Positions 6,732 through 14,203 of a DNA stretch of 15,987 nt are shown here, piece after piece (positions within the stretch are counted from its first letter, which is position 1; every line of letters starts with the position of its first letter). Below the pieces are notes generated by a model, which worked only from the letters and a program-made list of their open reading frames with translations, did no database searches and had not been told where the DNA came from. The stretch is taken from assembly GCA_937926325.1 (NCBI GenBank), contig CALAZQ010000309.1, forward strand, positions 1-15,987. The letters are read 5' to 3'. The position numbers were made by a program, and so were the translations under genes. Source of the stretch: an uncultured Planctomycetaceae bacterium (lineage in GTDB: Bacteria; Planctomycetota; Planctomycetia; Pirellulales; UBA1268).

Positions 6732-6772
6732 CCCGGAAAAATCCAGCCTCCCCGAGGAAACCGGGTTTTTTT
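6732..6772 (+). terminator. Terminator-like hairpin with T7 tract, plus-strand orientation
   Basis: CCCGG (6732-6736) and CCGGG (6761-6765) can pair around a loop that itself holds CCTC-CCC-GAGG (6747-6757), directly followed by seven T (6766-6772). The T-tract is on the plus strand, opposite to the flanking rng and rplU genes, so it would stop transcripts coming from the left rather than the operon. The stem is short and the loop long; modest support. Confidence 0.35.
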
Positions 6773-6779
6773 CGTCCCG

Positions 6780-8381
6780 TCAGGGAAATCGCACCCCACG
6801 ACCGCTGGCATCTCGGGCCTCGATCGCCAGGTGCTCAGGCGAGGCGGCGTCCTGTCCGACGATGTGCAGCTGGACGTGCGAGGCATCCTCAAACTGGGCA
6901 ATCTCCCGCCGCTTGCGGTTGTTGATCCAGGTGGCCACTTCGTCGTGGACGGTCACCGTCAGATGGGCGATGTCCTCACGGGTGGCCGAAAGCTGCAACA
7001 TCCGCATCACCTCGATCGCCATGCTCTCGGCGGTCTTGACGATGCCGGTGCCGTCGCAGGTGGGGCAGTCACGAAAGATGCTTTTCCGCAAGGATGGCCG
7101 AATCCGCTGCCGGGTCATCTCGATCAGGCCGAAGGGGCTGGTCCGCAGCACCTTGGTCCGGGCCCGGTCCCGCTTCATGGCATCGTGCAACGCCTTCTCG
7201 ACCCCGCGGCGATACTTCTCCCGCCGCATGTCGATAAAGTCATTGACGATCACGCCCCCGAGGTCCCGCAGCCGCAGCTGTCGGGCAATCTCCTTCGCGG
7301 CAATCAGATTCATCTGATAAGCGTTCTCCTCGGCCGACTTCTCGCTGCGGAAGCTGCCGGAGTTGACATCGATGGCCACCAGCGCCTCGGTGGTGTCGAT
7401 CACAATCGAACCGCCCCCCTTCAGCGGCACCTTCCGCTGATTGATCCGGCTGATCTCCTCCTCGAGCCGATAGCGATAGAACAGCGGCTCTTTGCCCTCA
7501 TACAGCTGCAGTCGGCCGGCGTACTTGGGCATCACCAGTTCCAGGAACTCACGGGCCCGCTCGTAGGCGGCCGGGTCGTCGATGAGAATCCTGCCGACAT
7601 CCTCGGTGAACATGTCCCGGATCGTCCGGATGATCATGTCGCTTTCCTGATAGATGTCGATCGGGGCCGAGTACTTTCGCATCCGCCGCACGATGCTCTT
7701 CCAGAGCCGCAGCAGATAGGCCATGTCGCGGGCCATCTCTGACTTGGTTCGCTCGGTGCCGGCGGTTCGCACCACAAAGCCGACGCCCTTGGGGGGCTGC
7801 AGGGTCTGCATGATATCCCGCAGCACCCGCCGCTCCCGCTCGTTGTCGATCTTCTTCGAGACCCCGACCCGGCCCAGCGGCGGCATCAGCACCAGGTAAC
7901 GGCCCGGAATGGAGATGTAGGTTGAGAGGGTCGGCCCCTTGGTGCCGAAGCCCTCCTTGATCACCTGCACCAGCACCTCATCGCCCCGCTTGAGGACGTC
8001 CTGAATGGGCGGCTTCACCCGCGGCCGGTCGCCGATGCGGGGCTTGCGGCGACGGTCACCGCCCCGGCCCGATTCCCCTTCGCCAGCCGCCTTTCCCGGC
8101 TCGGTCAGCTCGAACGCCTTGTCAGGGTCGAGCCCACCCTGGCGGTAGTACTGCGGCTCGATGTCGCTGATGTGCAGAAAGCCGTTGCGGCCCACGCCAA
8201 AATCGACAAAGGCGGCTTGAATCGAGGGCTCGATGTTGACCACCCGGCCCTTGTAGATGTTGCCGACAAAGTTCTCCTGGCTGGTTCGCTCGACATAGAG
8301 CTCTTCCAACTGCCCGTCCTCGATGATCGCGATGCGGCATTCCTCCGCCTGCGTCACGTTGATCAGCATTTCTTGTTTCAT
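6780..8381 (-). CDS. rng: Ribonuclease E/G family endoribonuclease
   Basis: This enzyme cuts single-stranded AU-rich RNA in mRNA decay and rRNA/tRNA maturation. The 533 residues show an S1 RNA-binding domain (NIYKGRVVNIEPSIQAAFVDFG, about 41-62, then NGFLHISDI), interrupted by a charged insert of some 40 residues (about 84-125, many R, K, E and G). The catalytic core has AIDVNSG with D338 and VNDFIDMRR (380-388), the metal-binding acidic positions of the family, then the zinc-link CPTCDGTG with C439 and C442. The product ends soon after the small domain, so it lacks the long RNase E degradosome scaffold and is closer in size to RNase G (489). Of two adjacent ATGs (8384, 8381) the second has the better spacing to AAAAGGA. 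It lies 48 bp after ptsI and 117 bp before rplU. Confidence 0.94.
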   Translation of the reverse strand: MKQEMLINVTQAEECRIAIIEDGQLEELYVERTSQENFVGNIYKGRVVNIEPSIQAAFVDFGVGRNGFLHISDIEPQYYRQGGLDPDKAFELTEPGKAAGEGESGRGGDRRRKPRIGDRPRVKPPIQDVLKRGDEVLVQVIKEGFGTKGPTLSTYISIPGRYLVLMPPLGRVGVSKKIDNERERRVLRDIMQTLQPPKGVGFVVRTAGTERTKSEMARDMAYLLRLWKSIVRRMRKYSAPIDIYQESDMIIRTIRDMFTEDVGRILIDDPAAYERAREFLELVMPKYAGRLQLYEGKEPLFYRYRLEEEISRINQRKVPLKGGGSIVIDTTEALVAIDVNSGSFRSEKSAEENAYQMNLIAAKEIARQLRLRDLGGVIVNDFIDMRREKYRRGVEKALHDAMKRDRARTKVLRTSPFGLIEMTRQRIRPSLRKSIFRDCPTCDGTGIVKTAESMAIEVMRMLQLSATREDIAHLTVTVHDEVATWINNRKRREIAQFEDASHVQLHIVGQDAASPEHLAIEARDASGRGVRFP

Positions 8382-8387
8382 CATTCA

Positions 8388-8394
8388 TCCTTTT
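8388..8394 (-). promoter_or_regulatory. Shine-Dalgarno sequence of the RNase E/G gene
   Basis: AAAAGGA on the minus strand lies 6 nt before the ATG at 8381 and only 3 nt before the ATG at 8384, favouring MKQEMLIN as the N-terminus. Confidence 0.55.
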
Positions 8395-8406
8395 GAAGTT
8401 TCCCGG

Positions 8407-8423
8407 CGTCCCCTGGTGGGACG
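8407..8423 (-). promoter_or_regulatory. Hairpin in the ptsI-rng intergenic gap
   Basis: CGTCCC (8407-8412) and GGGACG (8418-8423) form a perfect 6-bp stem with a 5-nt loop, beginning 7 bp after the ptsI stop codon and 13 bp before the rng Shine-Dalgarno sequence. No U-tract follows. It could be a processing or protective element in the shared transcript; RNase E is known in enterobacteria to regulate its own mRNA through leader structure, but transfer of that idea here is inference. Confidence 0.3.
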
Positions 8424-8429
8424 GGGGCG

Positions 8430-10169
8430 TCACGCAACCGTCTCCGCCAAAAGGCGGCGCATCTGGTCGCGCAAAAAGGCCTTCACCTCGCGGGCACTGT
8501 TCATTTCCAGCGCCCGTACGGCGACCGCCTGACAATCGGTGACCGATACGCTTCGGACCACCTGCTTGATTTCGGGAATGGCTGCGGCCGGCACACTGAG
8601 CTGCCGCAGCCCGAGGCCCAGCAGCAGCTGGGTGTACATGACACTGCTGCTCATCTGGCCGCAGACGCTGGCCGGCACCCCCGCCTCGGCCGCCACGTCG
8701 AGCGACCGCTTCAACAGCCGCAGCACCGCCGGATCGCAGGCACTGTAGAGATCGGCCACGTCCTTGTTGCCGCGGTCAACCGCGAGGGTGTACTGGATGA
8801 GGTCGTTGGTGCCGACCGAGACGAAGTCGACCTCCTTGATGAAGGCATCGAGCATCATCGCGGCGGCGGGCGTCTCAACCATGATGCCGATCGGCAGCTT
8901 GGGGTTGAAGTCGATGGCGTGCTCGGCCAGGTCCTCCATCACATCGGCCAGCACCATCCGGGCCTGCCGCAGCTCGACGATGGTGGAGACCAGCGGAAAC
9001 ATCACCCGGACATCGCCATGCACGCTGGCCCGCAGCACCGCCCGCAGCTGGGTGCGGAACATCGGCAGCTGTCGCAACGACAGCCGGATGCTTCGCAGGC
9101 CGAGGCAGGGGTTCCGCTCTTCCTCGGGGCTGGTCTCCGTCAGCATCTTGTCCGAGCCGAGGTCGAGCGTGCGGATGACCACCGGCTTGCCGTTCATCGC
9201 CTCCACCACCTCCCGGTAGGCCCGGTAGTGGTCCTCCTCGCTCGGCTCCTGCTTGCTGGTCAGGTAGAGAAACTCGGTGCGGTAGAGCCCGATGCCATCA
9301 CAGCCGCGGCGGAGGCACTGCTCGGCCTCCCCCGGAAACTCGATGTTGCCACTGATCTGCACCCGGACGCCATCGGTGGTTTCGCCCGGCAGGTCACGCA
9401 GCCGATCGAGGGTGGCCGCCACGGTCTGAGCCGCCTCAACCTCCAGCCGATAGCGGGCAATCGTCTCTTCATCGGGCTGCAGGATGACCACGCCCTGGTT
9501 GCCATCCAGAATCACCGGCTCACCACCGGAGACATCGGCGAGGAACGGCCCGATACCGACGACCGCGGGAATCTCGAGGCCTTCGGCGACAATCGCCGTG
9601 TGGCTGCCGGGCCCGCCCAGTTCGGTGGCGAACCCCTTCACAAACCGGCGGTCGAGGCCGGCCGTTTCACTCGGTGTCAGGTTGTGGGCCAGGATCACGA
9701 CCGGCTCAGAGATGGCCGCCAGCGTCTCTCGCCGCTGCCCCAGCAGGTTCCTCAGCAGGCTCTTCTCGATGTCATAGATGTCGTGGGCCCGCTGCGAGAT
9801 GTGGTTGTCGAGGCTCTGGAAGACCTTGGCATATCGGCGGAGCGTGCGGCTGACGGCATATTCGGGCCACCAGTTCCGATCACGCACGGCACTGATGAGT
9901 TCCTGCTGCAGCCGCTGGTCGTGCAGCATCGCCAGATGGGCGTCGAAGATCGCCGCGTACTGCTCACCCAGTTCCTCGCGGATGGCGTCGCGGTTCCGCT
10001 CGATTTCAGCCGCCGTCTCGGCCACGGCATGGGAGAGACGCTGCAATTCCGTGTCGACAGCACTGCGGGCGACAAACCGCCGGGGAATCCGGAAGCCCTC
10101 GCTATCGAGCACAAGCGCTTCGCCGATGGTTACCCCCGACGAAACGGCAATACCTTGAAGTTTGAGCAT
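8430..10169 (-). CDS. ptsI: Phosphoenolpyruvate-protein phosphotransferase (PTS enzyme I)
   Basis: Enzyme I takes phosphate from PEP on a histidine and passes it to HPr. The 579 residues (E. coli 575) include the swivelling domain with H190 in GGPGSHTAI, followed by the PEP-binding barrel: GLYRTEFL (R297), VIRTLDLGSDK (R333), MVETPAA (E432), SVGTNDLIQY (D456) and C503 in SVCGQM. All core catalytic residues are present. Unusual are GGPGSH in place of the common GGRTSH, and CGQMSSS in place of CGE(M/L)AGD. The ATG at 10169 matches the family N-terminus (LKLQGIAVSSG); an upstream in-frame TTG at 10229 is unlikely. No clear Shine-Dalgarno sequence; a GC hairpin sits just upstream. ptsH lies 243 bp before it. 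Confidence 0.96.
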   Translation of the reverse strand: MLKLQGIAVSSGVTIGEALVLDSEGFRIPRRFVARSAVDTELQRLSHAVAETAAEIERNRDAIREELGEQYAAIFDAHLAMLHDQRLQQELISAVRDRNWWPEYAVSRTLRRYAKVFQSLDNHISQRAHDIYDIEKSLLRNLLGQRRETLAAISEPVVILAHNLTPSETAGLDRRFVKGFATELGGPGSHTAIVAEGLEIPAVVGIGPFLADVSGGEPVILDGNQGVVILQPDEETIARYRLEVEAAQTVAATLDRLRDLPGETTDGVRVQISGNIEFPGEAEQCLRRGCDGIGLYRTEFLYLTSKQEPSEEDHYRAYREVVEAMNGKPVVIRTLDLGSDKMLTETSPEEERNPCLGLRSIRLSLRQLPMFRTQLRAVLRASVHGDVRVMFPLVSTIVELRQARMVLADVMEDLAEHAIDFNPKLPIGIMVETPAAAMMLDAFIKEVDFVSVGTNDLIQYTLAVDRGNKDVADLYSACDPAVLRLLKRSLDVAAEAGVPASVCGQMSSSVMYTQLLLGLGLRQLSVPAAAIPEIKQVVRSVSVTDCQAVAVRALEMNSAREVKAFLRDQMRRLLAETVA

Positions 10170-10412
10170 GGCTGCCGGTGCCGCGGGCAGCAGCCGGACA
10201 GAGCAGGGAGATCGCCCCTTTGGCGGCAAGGCCCACCAGCGGCGATCAGCGTCCTACCGTCCAGGCGCCCGGCGTCGCCGGTCTCCTTGTTTGGGTTGTG
10301 TCTGGGTTTGTGGTTCCGGGCAGGAGCCGCCGCTTGGCGACAGCCGCCGAAATCCCGCGTCCCGACACCGGTCGGGAGCGGGGCGTTTGGTTCATTTCGA
10401 AGCGGGGCCGGT
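10170..10412 (-). promoter_or_regulatory. ptsH-ptsI intergenic leader with hairpins
   Basis: This 243-bp gap is the longest inside the hpf-rplU run and has no convincing gene. It holds a hairpin TCCCGA/TCGGGA (10360-10365 with 10372-10377, 6-nt loop) and another, GCTGCC/GGCAGC (10171-10176 with 10186-10191), whose stem ends one base before the ptsI start codon and would cover the ribosome-binding region. It may carry a promoter or translational control for ptsI; I see no clear -10/-35 pair. Confidence 0.35.
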
Positions 10413-10769
10413 TTAGACCGCCGCCCGTTCCCCGGAAGCATCGCCCGGGGGCTGTCTCTCTGGGTCTGTTGTATCGGGGTGCAGAGCTGAATTGGCTTCA
10501 GTCGCAAAATTGTGTTCGAACAGGCTGCCGATCGCATCGACCGCTTCACGGGCGTCAGGGCCGGTCGCCTCGACGACCAGCCGTGTCCCCGCTTCAGCGG
10601 CGAGGGTGAGCAGGTCGAGAATACTCTTGCCATCAACCCGCTGGGCATTGCCCACCACCTCGATCCGCGACTGCCAGCGGCGGGCCTCCCGCGCAAACAG
10701 GTCGGCCGGCCGGGCATGCAGTCCCTGTTCGAGTGCAACGATAACTTCACGGGAATGGGTCTGGTTCAT
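10413..10769 (-). CDS. ptsH: HPr phosphocarrier protein of the PTS, with C-terminal extension
   Basis: HPr carries phosphate from enzyme I to EIIA proteins. The 118-residue product has the active-site motif QGLHARPA with H18 and the regulatory-site motif GKSILDLLTLAAEAGT with S49, equivalent to Ser46, the target of HPr kinase in other bacteria. The HPr fold is complete by about residue 90; the last 28 residues (Pro/Glu/Asp-rich, probably disordered) are extra. The ATG at 10769 matches the family N-terminus. An in-frame GTG at 10808 overlaps the ptsN stop codon (GTGA) and would add 13 residues with translational coupling; neither start has a clear Shine-Dalgarno sequence. No HPr kinase gene is in the window. 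Confidence 0.93.
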   Translation of the reverse strand: MNQTHSREVIVALEQGLHARPADLFAREARRWQSRIEVVGNAQRVDGKSILDLLTLAAEAGTRLVVEATGPDAREAVDAIGSLFEHNFATEANSALHPDTTDPERQPPGDASGERAAV

Positions 10770-10804
10770 CGATGAATCAATCGGCAGATCAGTTCTTTGG
10801 GGGG

Positions 10805-11281
10805 TCACGAGGCGATGCTCTGGGCATCGGCCTCTTCGAGCAGCCGCCAGACGTCCTGGGGGCCTGCCGCCGCTTTCAGGGTTTTGCAGAAGCTGTCGTC
10901 CCGCAGTTGCCGCGAGATGTTCTCCAACGCCCGCAGATGGTCGCCGGGACGATCAGGCGGCGAAACCAGCAGGAAAAACAGCTGCACCGGGTCGCCATCG
11001 AGGCTCTCAAAATCGACGCCCTGCTGGCTGATCGCCACCGTGCCAATCAGGCGATTCACGCTGGGGTGCTTGGTGTGCGGCACGGCAACGCCCCGGCCAA
11101 TCCCGGTACTGCCGAGATCTTCCCGCTTCATAATCGCCTTGACGATGCTTTCCATTTCGCTGGAAGCAATTTTGCCGGCGTCGACCAGCGACTGTGTCAT
11201 CTCGCGAATGACACCTTCCTTGGACGTGGCGGCAATGTTGGGCCGAATCGCCTCGACCGCGACAAAGTCTGAAAATTTCAT
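10805..11281 (-). CDS. ptsN: PTS EIIA protein of the nitrogen-regulatory (PtsN/fructose) type
   Basis: This domain accepts phosphate from HPr. In PTS-Ntr systems it regulates potassium transport, nitrogen and stress responses by binding partners, rather than moving sugar. The 158 residues form one EIIA type-2 domain with the active-site histidine H69 in GIGRGVAVPHTKHPSV, preceded by KREDLGSTGIG and followed by LFFLLVSPPDRPGDHLRALENISR, all typical. No EIIB or EIIC domain is fused or adjacent. The ATG at 11281 (MKFSDF) fits PtsN proteins; an in-frame GTG at 11302 is an alternative. It begins 27 bp after hpf, an arrangement (hpf-ptsN) also found downstream of rpoN in proteobacteria, although rpoN is not here. 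Confidence 0.93.
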   Translation of the reverse strand: MKFSDFVAVEAIRPNIAATSKEGVIREMTQSLVDAGKIASSEMESIVKAIMKREDLGSTGIGRGVAVPHTKHPSVNRLIGTVAISQQGVDFESLDGDPVQLFFLLVSPPDRPGDHLRALENISRQLRDDSFCKTLKAAAGPQDVWRLLEEADAQSIAS

Positions 11282-11308
11282 GGTTTCGCTACTCGTAATC
11301 ACCCGCGG

Positions 11309-11629
11309 CTAGGTCCGCCGGGTGCTCTCAGCATGTTTATGGTCCCGCACCTTTTCTTTGTGCTTCCGCAGTTGCTGCTCCAGTTTTTGCACGGCACCAT
11401 CCACGCTCCGCCAGAGGTTGGCCGAGCTTTCGTGGCTGACGAGTTCGTGAAAGTGCTCGGCTGAGGCAATGATCTCGACAGCCGGCAACGAGGCGTTCGC
11501 GAAATCGACCGTGACGTTGAGTGACGTGATTTGGCTGAAGTACCGCTGCAGCCGCGACACCTTGGCCACAATTTTTTCCTGCGAGACAGGGCTGAGGTGG
11601 CCGTGACGGGCCGAAACATTTATCTGCAC
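11309..11629 (-). CDS. hpf: Ribosome hibernation promoting factor, short form (HPF/RaiA family)
   Basis: HPF binds the decoding centre of the small ribosomal subunit in slow growth and keeps ribosomes inactive. The 106 residues cover only the S30AE domain: MQINVSARHGHLS at the start, the second-strand region LNVTVDFANASLPAVEIIASAEHFHELVSHESSANLW in the middle, and the terminal helix SVDGAVQKLEQQLRKHKEKVRDHK. The C-terminal dimerisation domain of long HPF is absent. The start is GTG at 11629, supported by AAAGGA 8 nt upstream. It is the first gene of the minus-strand run to rplU, so a promoter is expected in the 234 bp upstream. Confidence 0.92.
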   Translation of the reverse strand: MQINVSARHGHLSPVSQEKIVAKVSRLQRYFSQITSLNVTVDFANASLPAVEIIASAEHFHELVSHESSANLWRSVDGAVQKLEQQLRKHKEKVRDHKHAESTRRT

Positions 11630-11637
11630 AAGACCGA

Positions 11638-11643
11638 TCCTTT
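11638..11643 (-). promoter_or_regulatory. Shine-Dalgarno sequence of hpf
   Basis: AAAGGA on the minus strand, 8 nt before the GTG at 11629. It supports use of the non-ATG start. Confidence 0.6.
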
Positions 11644-11863
11644 CTGAATCTAGCCTGAAACACGCAACTTGTGGTGCGGGGCCCGCCCGGCAGCGGCCTC
11701 AACGGCACCCCCAAGAGGGGCTGCCCTGAGGCTGCCGACCGTCCTGGCGGCCGGTCATTGCTGCCGCAAACCTCGCTCGCGGCCTGGTGCGAGCATAGAG
11801 CAGGCTCGGGAAGGGGACAAACGACCGGCGTTTTATCGGTTCTCTAGGCCAATCCCGGCCACT

Positions 11864-14203
11864 TCACTGCCCGCCGATGGCCGCCGCCGGGCTCGGCTGC
11901 CGGGGCACCAGCAGCCCCTTCTCCAGCCGCTTCCGCCACCAGTCGGCACCGTCGCGGCGCTGTTCAGGAGGCCAGTCGGGGCGATACTGGATGAGGTCGG
12001 AAGGCTCCAGCTCGAATCGCTCGCGGAGCCAGGCAAAGGCGTAGCGGCGCAGCAACAATTCGTCGCTTTCCAGCAGATCGATCAGCCGCCCGGTCAGGTC
12101 GTCTGCCGAGGCGGCCGGGAGATTGCGTCGGGCCAGCCCGATCGCAGGAGCGGCCTGATCGGCGGGCAGGTGGTCGCGGAAGGCTTTCTCCAGCACCCGC
12201 GCCAGTGTCGGATCGCTGAGGGCCAGCGGAATGGTCGCTGCCTCCAACTGCTCCCACAGCCCGGCTGCCGGGCCGGTCGGCGGTGGCTCGCGGAGCAGCT
12301 CCACCAGTTCGTCGTAGCGACCGACCAAGGCCAGGGTCTCAACTGCCGCCATCCGATTTTCAATTCGCCGATCGACCGATAGTTCGATCAACGCCTTCAG
12401 CAGCGGGTCGCCGCTGGTGGCTGCGGTGACCAGGGCCTCGCTGGCCGCTTTTTCAAGCGAGGGAATCCGCCGCAGCGGTATTGCCCACTGTGGAAGCTCG
12501 GCGATTGGCCGCCGCGTGGCCGTGAGCGGGTCGGTCTCTGCCCACTCCAGCAGCTCCATCGGTTTGAGCTCAGTCTCAGCATCGATGCCTCGCAACAGCA
12601 CCCGCGGCGGCAGGCCACCCGCCTGCGTCTGTCGCCAGTTGATCGGCTGCCCCAGCGGCAACAACCGGGCTACCGGACTCTGAGCTGTCTGCCGGGCCGC
12701 CAGTTGCGTGTCGGGCAGTCTGGTCACCTCAACCGCCACCCCACCCGGCAGCCCCGCAAGGATGACGCCGTTGAGACCCCCGGCCGCCAAGCCCAGTTGG
12801 GCCGCTTCGTCCGCCGAGCGAATGATCAGGCTGCCCGCCAGCAGCTCGATCCGTGGCATCCCGGCGCTGTCGATCTTGAGGACGGCATGGGTGCGGGGCC
12901 GCATGCGTACCTGCACCCCGCCGACGTTGAAGCTGGGACTCAGCCCGGGCGGCACCTGCACCTCTTCCTGAACAGCCAGCTCGGCATCGGCCGGCAACGC
13001 CTGCCAGCCGTCCAGTTCAGCCGGCGGGATCGCCTGCGTGCGATGCAACACAAAGCCGCTGCCAACGATCGCATCGTTTTCTAAAAAACCAAGCACGGGT
13101 AAATCTTTCGCAGCTGCCGGTGAGGCCGACGTGATGGTGGTCGGCGCGACGGCAGCCGCTGGTGTTGGCGGGGCAGCTGCCGCCTCGTCGGCGGGAAGCT
13201 GCGGGCCCGGCACGGTGGCGGCGATCGCCATGGCCGTGCCCTGCGGCACCTGCGGACGGTTGGCCATCGAACTGATTGGGGATGGCGATGGCGACTCGGT
13301 GGCTGGCGCTGATGCGGTCTCGCCCGTCGGCGGGGAATCGGTTGCAGCCATCTCCGGCCGGGCCGGTGTCGGCTCGCCCGCTACCGACGGCTGAGGTGCG
13401 GCTGGCTGTTGGGCCGCAGGTTCATCCGTTCCGGCTTCCGCTACAGGTGGTGGCCCAGCCCCCACGGCCGCGGGTGCGGGTTCGTTGCCTGCAACATCCT
13501 CCACGGCATCGGCCGCTACTGGCGGGGCGACCACGGCCGGCTGCCGGGCGGCAAGCTGCTGCTCCCGGTCGGCGGCACCGCCACGAGAAAGTTGCACGCC
13601 CAAGATCACCGCCAGCAGCAGCAGGAGGGCGACCGCGGTTGCTGCCGCAACTGCCGCTCCCCGCGATCGCCGCCGCGGTGCCGGTGCCGCCGGTGTCTCA
13701 TTAACTGTCTCGGGCTGACTCTGCTCCAGCGCATCGAGTTCAGCCCGGATGGCGCGGGCGTTGGCAACGCCCGTCGCATGCTCTGTTTCTGCGGCCAGTT
13801 GCTCCGACCGGCGTTTGATCGCCTCGCCGAGTCGCTTCCGTTCCTCATCGTTTAAGTCGATAGCCAGTTCGGGCTGGCCCGTCATGCCGGCCAGCAAATG
13901 ATGGCACTCAGCAACCTCGCAAAGCTGGACGTCTGACTGGACGCAGTTCTGCTCGAAAGGGCCGAGCAGGTCGGGCTCCATCGCGTTGTCGAGAAACTCA
14001 GCCACACTGTTGGCGCTGGCCGCCAGCCCTCGGCCGTCGACCCGTGCGGCCGGAAGTTCGGTCCGATCCAGCACGTCGCGAATTTTCTGCTCGAGCTTTT
14101 GGGCCGGCTCGGCCGCGGCCACCTTTTGGTCCAGCTCAAGGTGGTCCTGCTCAGGCAGCACACGATCCCGCCAGGCCAGGAGGGTCCGCAGGGTCAATTT
14201 CAT
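11864..14203 (-). CDS. Large one-pass membrane protein with planctomycete N-terminal module and exported C-terminal region
   Basis: Function not recognised. The 779 residues fall into parts. Residues 1-105 (MKLTLRTLLAWRD, KVAAAEPAQKL, VAEFLDNAM, then CEVAECHHLLAG) match a module I know as recurrent in planctomycetes, which looks like a cytoplasmic regulatory or anti-sigma-like domain. A helical stretch follows (118-165). A membrane helix spans about 183-205, preceded by RRRSR, so the N-terminus should be inside and the rest outside. Residues 206-367 are an Ala/Pro/Thr-rich linker. Residues 368-540 are beta-rich, with NVGGVQVRMRPRTHAVLKI and ELLAGSLIIRS, reminiscent of FecR-type domains. Residues 580-760 are helical and HEAT-like. 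The ATG at 14203 has no clear Shine-Dalgarno sequence. The gene is divergent from the TPR gene and lies 234 bp upstream of hpf on the same strand. Architecture is clear, function is inference. Confidence 0.8.
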   Translation of the reverse strand: MKLTLRTLLAWRDRVLPEQDHLELDQKVAAAEPAQKLEQKIRDVLDRTELPAARVDGRGLAASANSVAEFLDNAMEPDLLGPFEQNCVQSDVQLCEVAECHHLLAGMTGQPELAIDLNDEERKRLGEAIKRRSEQLAAETEHATGVANARAIRAELDALEQSQPETVNETPAAPAPRRRSRGAAVAAATAVALLLLLAVILGVQLSRGGAADREQQLAARQPAVVAPPVAADAVEDVAGNEPAPAAVGAGPPPVAEAGTDEPAAQQPAAPQPSVAGEPTPARPEMAATDSPPTGETASAPATESPSPSPISSMANRPQVPQGTAMAIAATVPGPQLPADEAAAAPPTPAAAVAPTTITSASPAAAKDLPVLGFLENDAIVGSGFVLHRTQAIPPAELDGWQALPADAELAVQEEVQVPPGLSPSFNVGGVQVRMRPRTHAVLKIDSAGMPRIELLAGSLIIRSADEAAQLGLAAGGLNGVILAGLPGGVAVEVTRLPDTQLAARQTAQSPVARLLPLGQPINWRQTQAGGLPPRVLLRGIDAETELKPMELLEWAETDPLTATRRPIAELPQWAIPLRRIPSLEKAASEALVTAATSGDPLLKALIELSVDRRIENRMAAVETLALVGRYDELVELLREPPPTGPAAGLWEQLEAATIPLALSDPTLARVLEKAFRDHLPADQAAPAIGLARRNLPAASADDLTGRLIDLLESDELLLRRYAFAWLRERFELEPSDLIQYRPDWPPEQRRDGADWWRKRLEKGLLVPRQPSPAAAIGGQ

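Noticed and set aside
6831..7742. 303-codon open frame on the plus strand
   Set aside because: It lies opposite the RNase E/G core, whose catalytic and zinc motifs are clear; it shows no domain or start signal of its own.
8919..10490. 523-codon open frame on the plus strand
   Set aside because: It is antisense to ptsI over most of its length, has no recognisable motif and an odd composition rich in His, Gln, Arg and Gly. The minus-strand protein has all enzyme I motifs, so this is a GC-driven shadow.
11660..11680. Sigma-54-like promoter upstream of hpf (GCAC...TTGC on the minus strand)
   Set aside because: The TTGC is present, but the -24 box lacks GG and the spacing is one base too long. 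I had looked because hpf-ptsN follows rpoN in proteobacteria.
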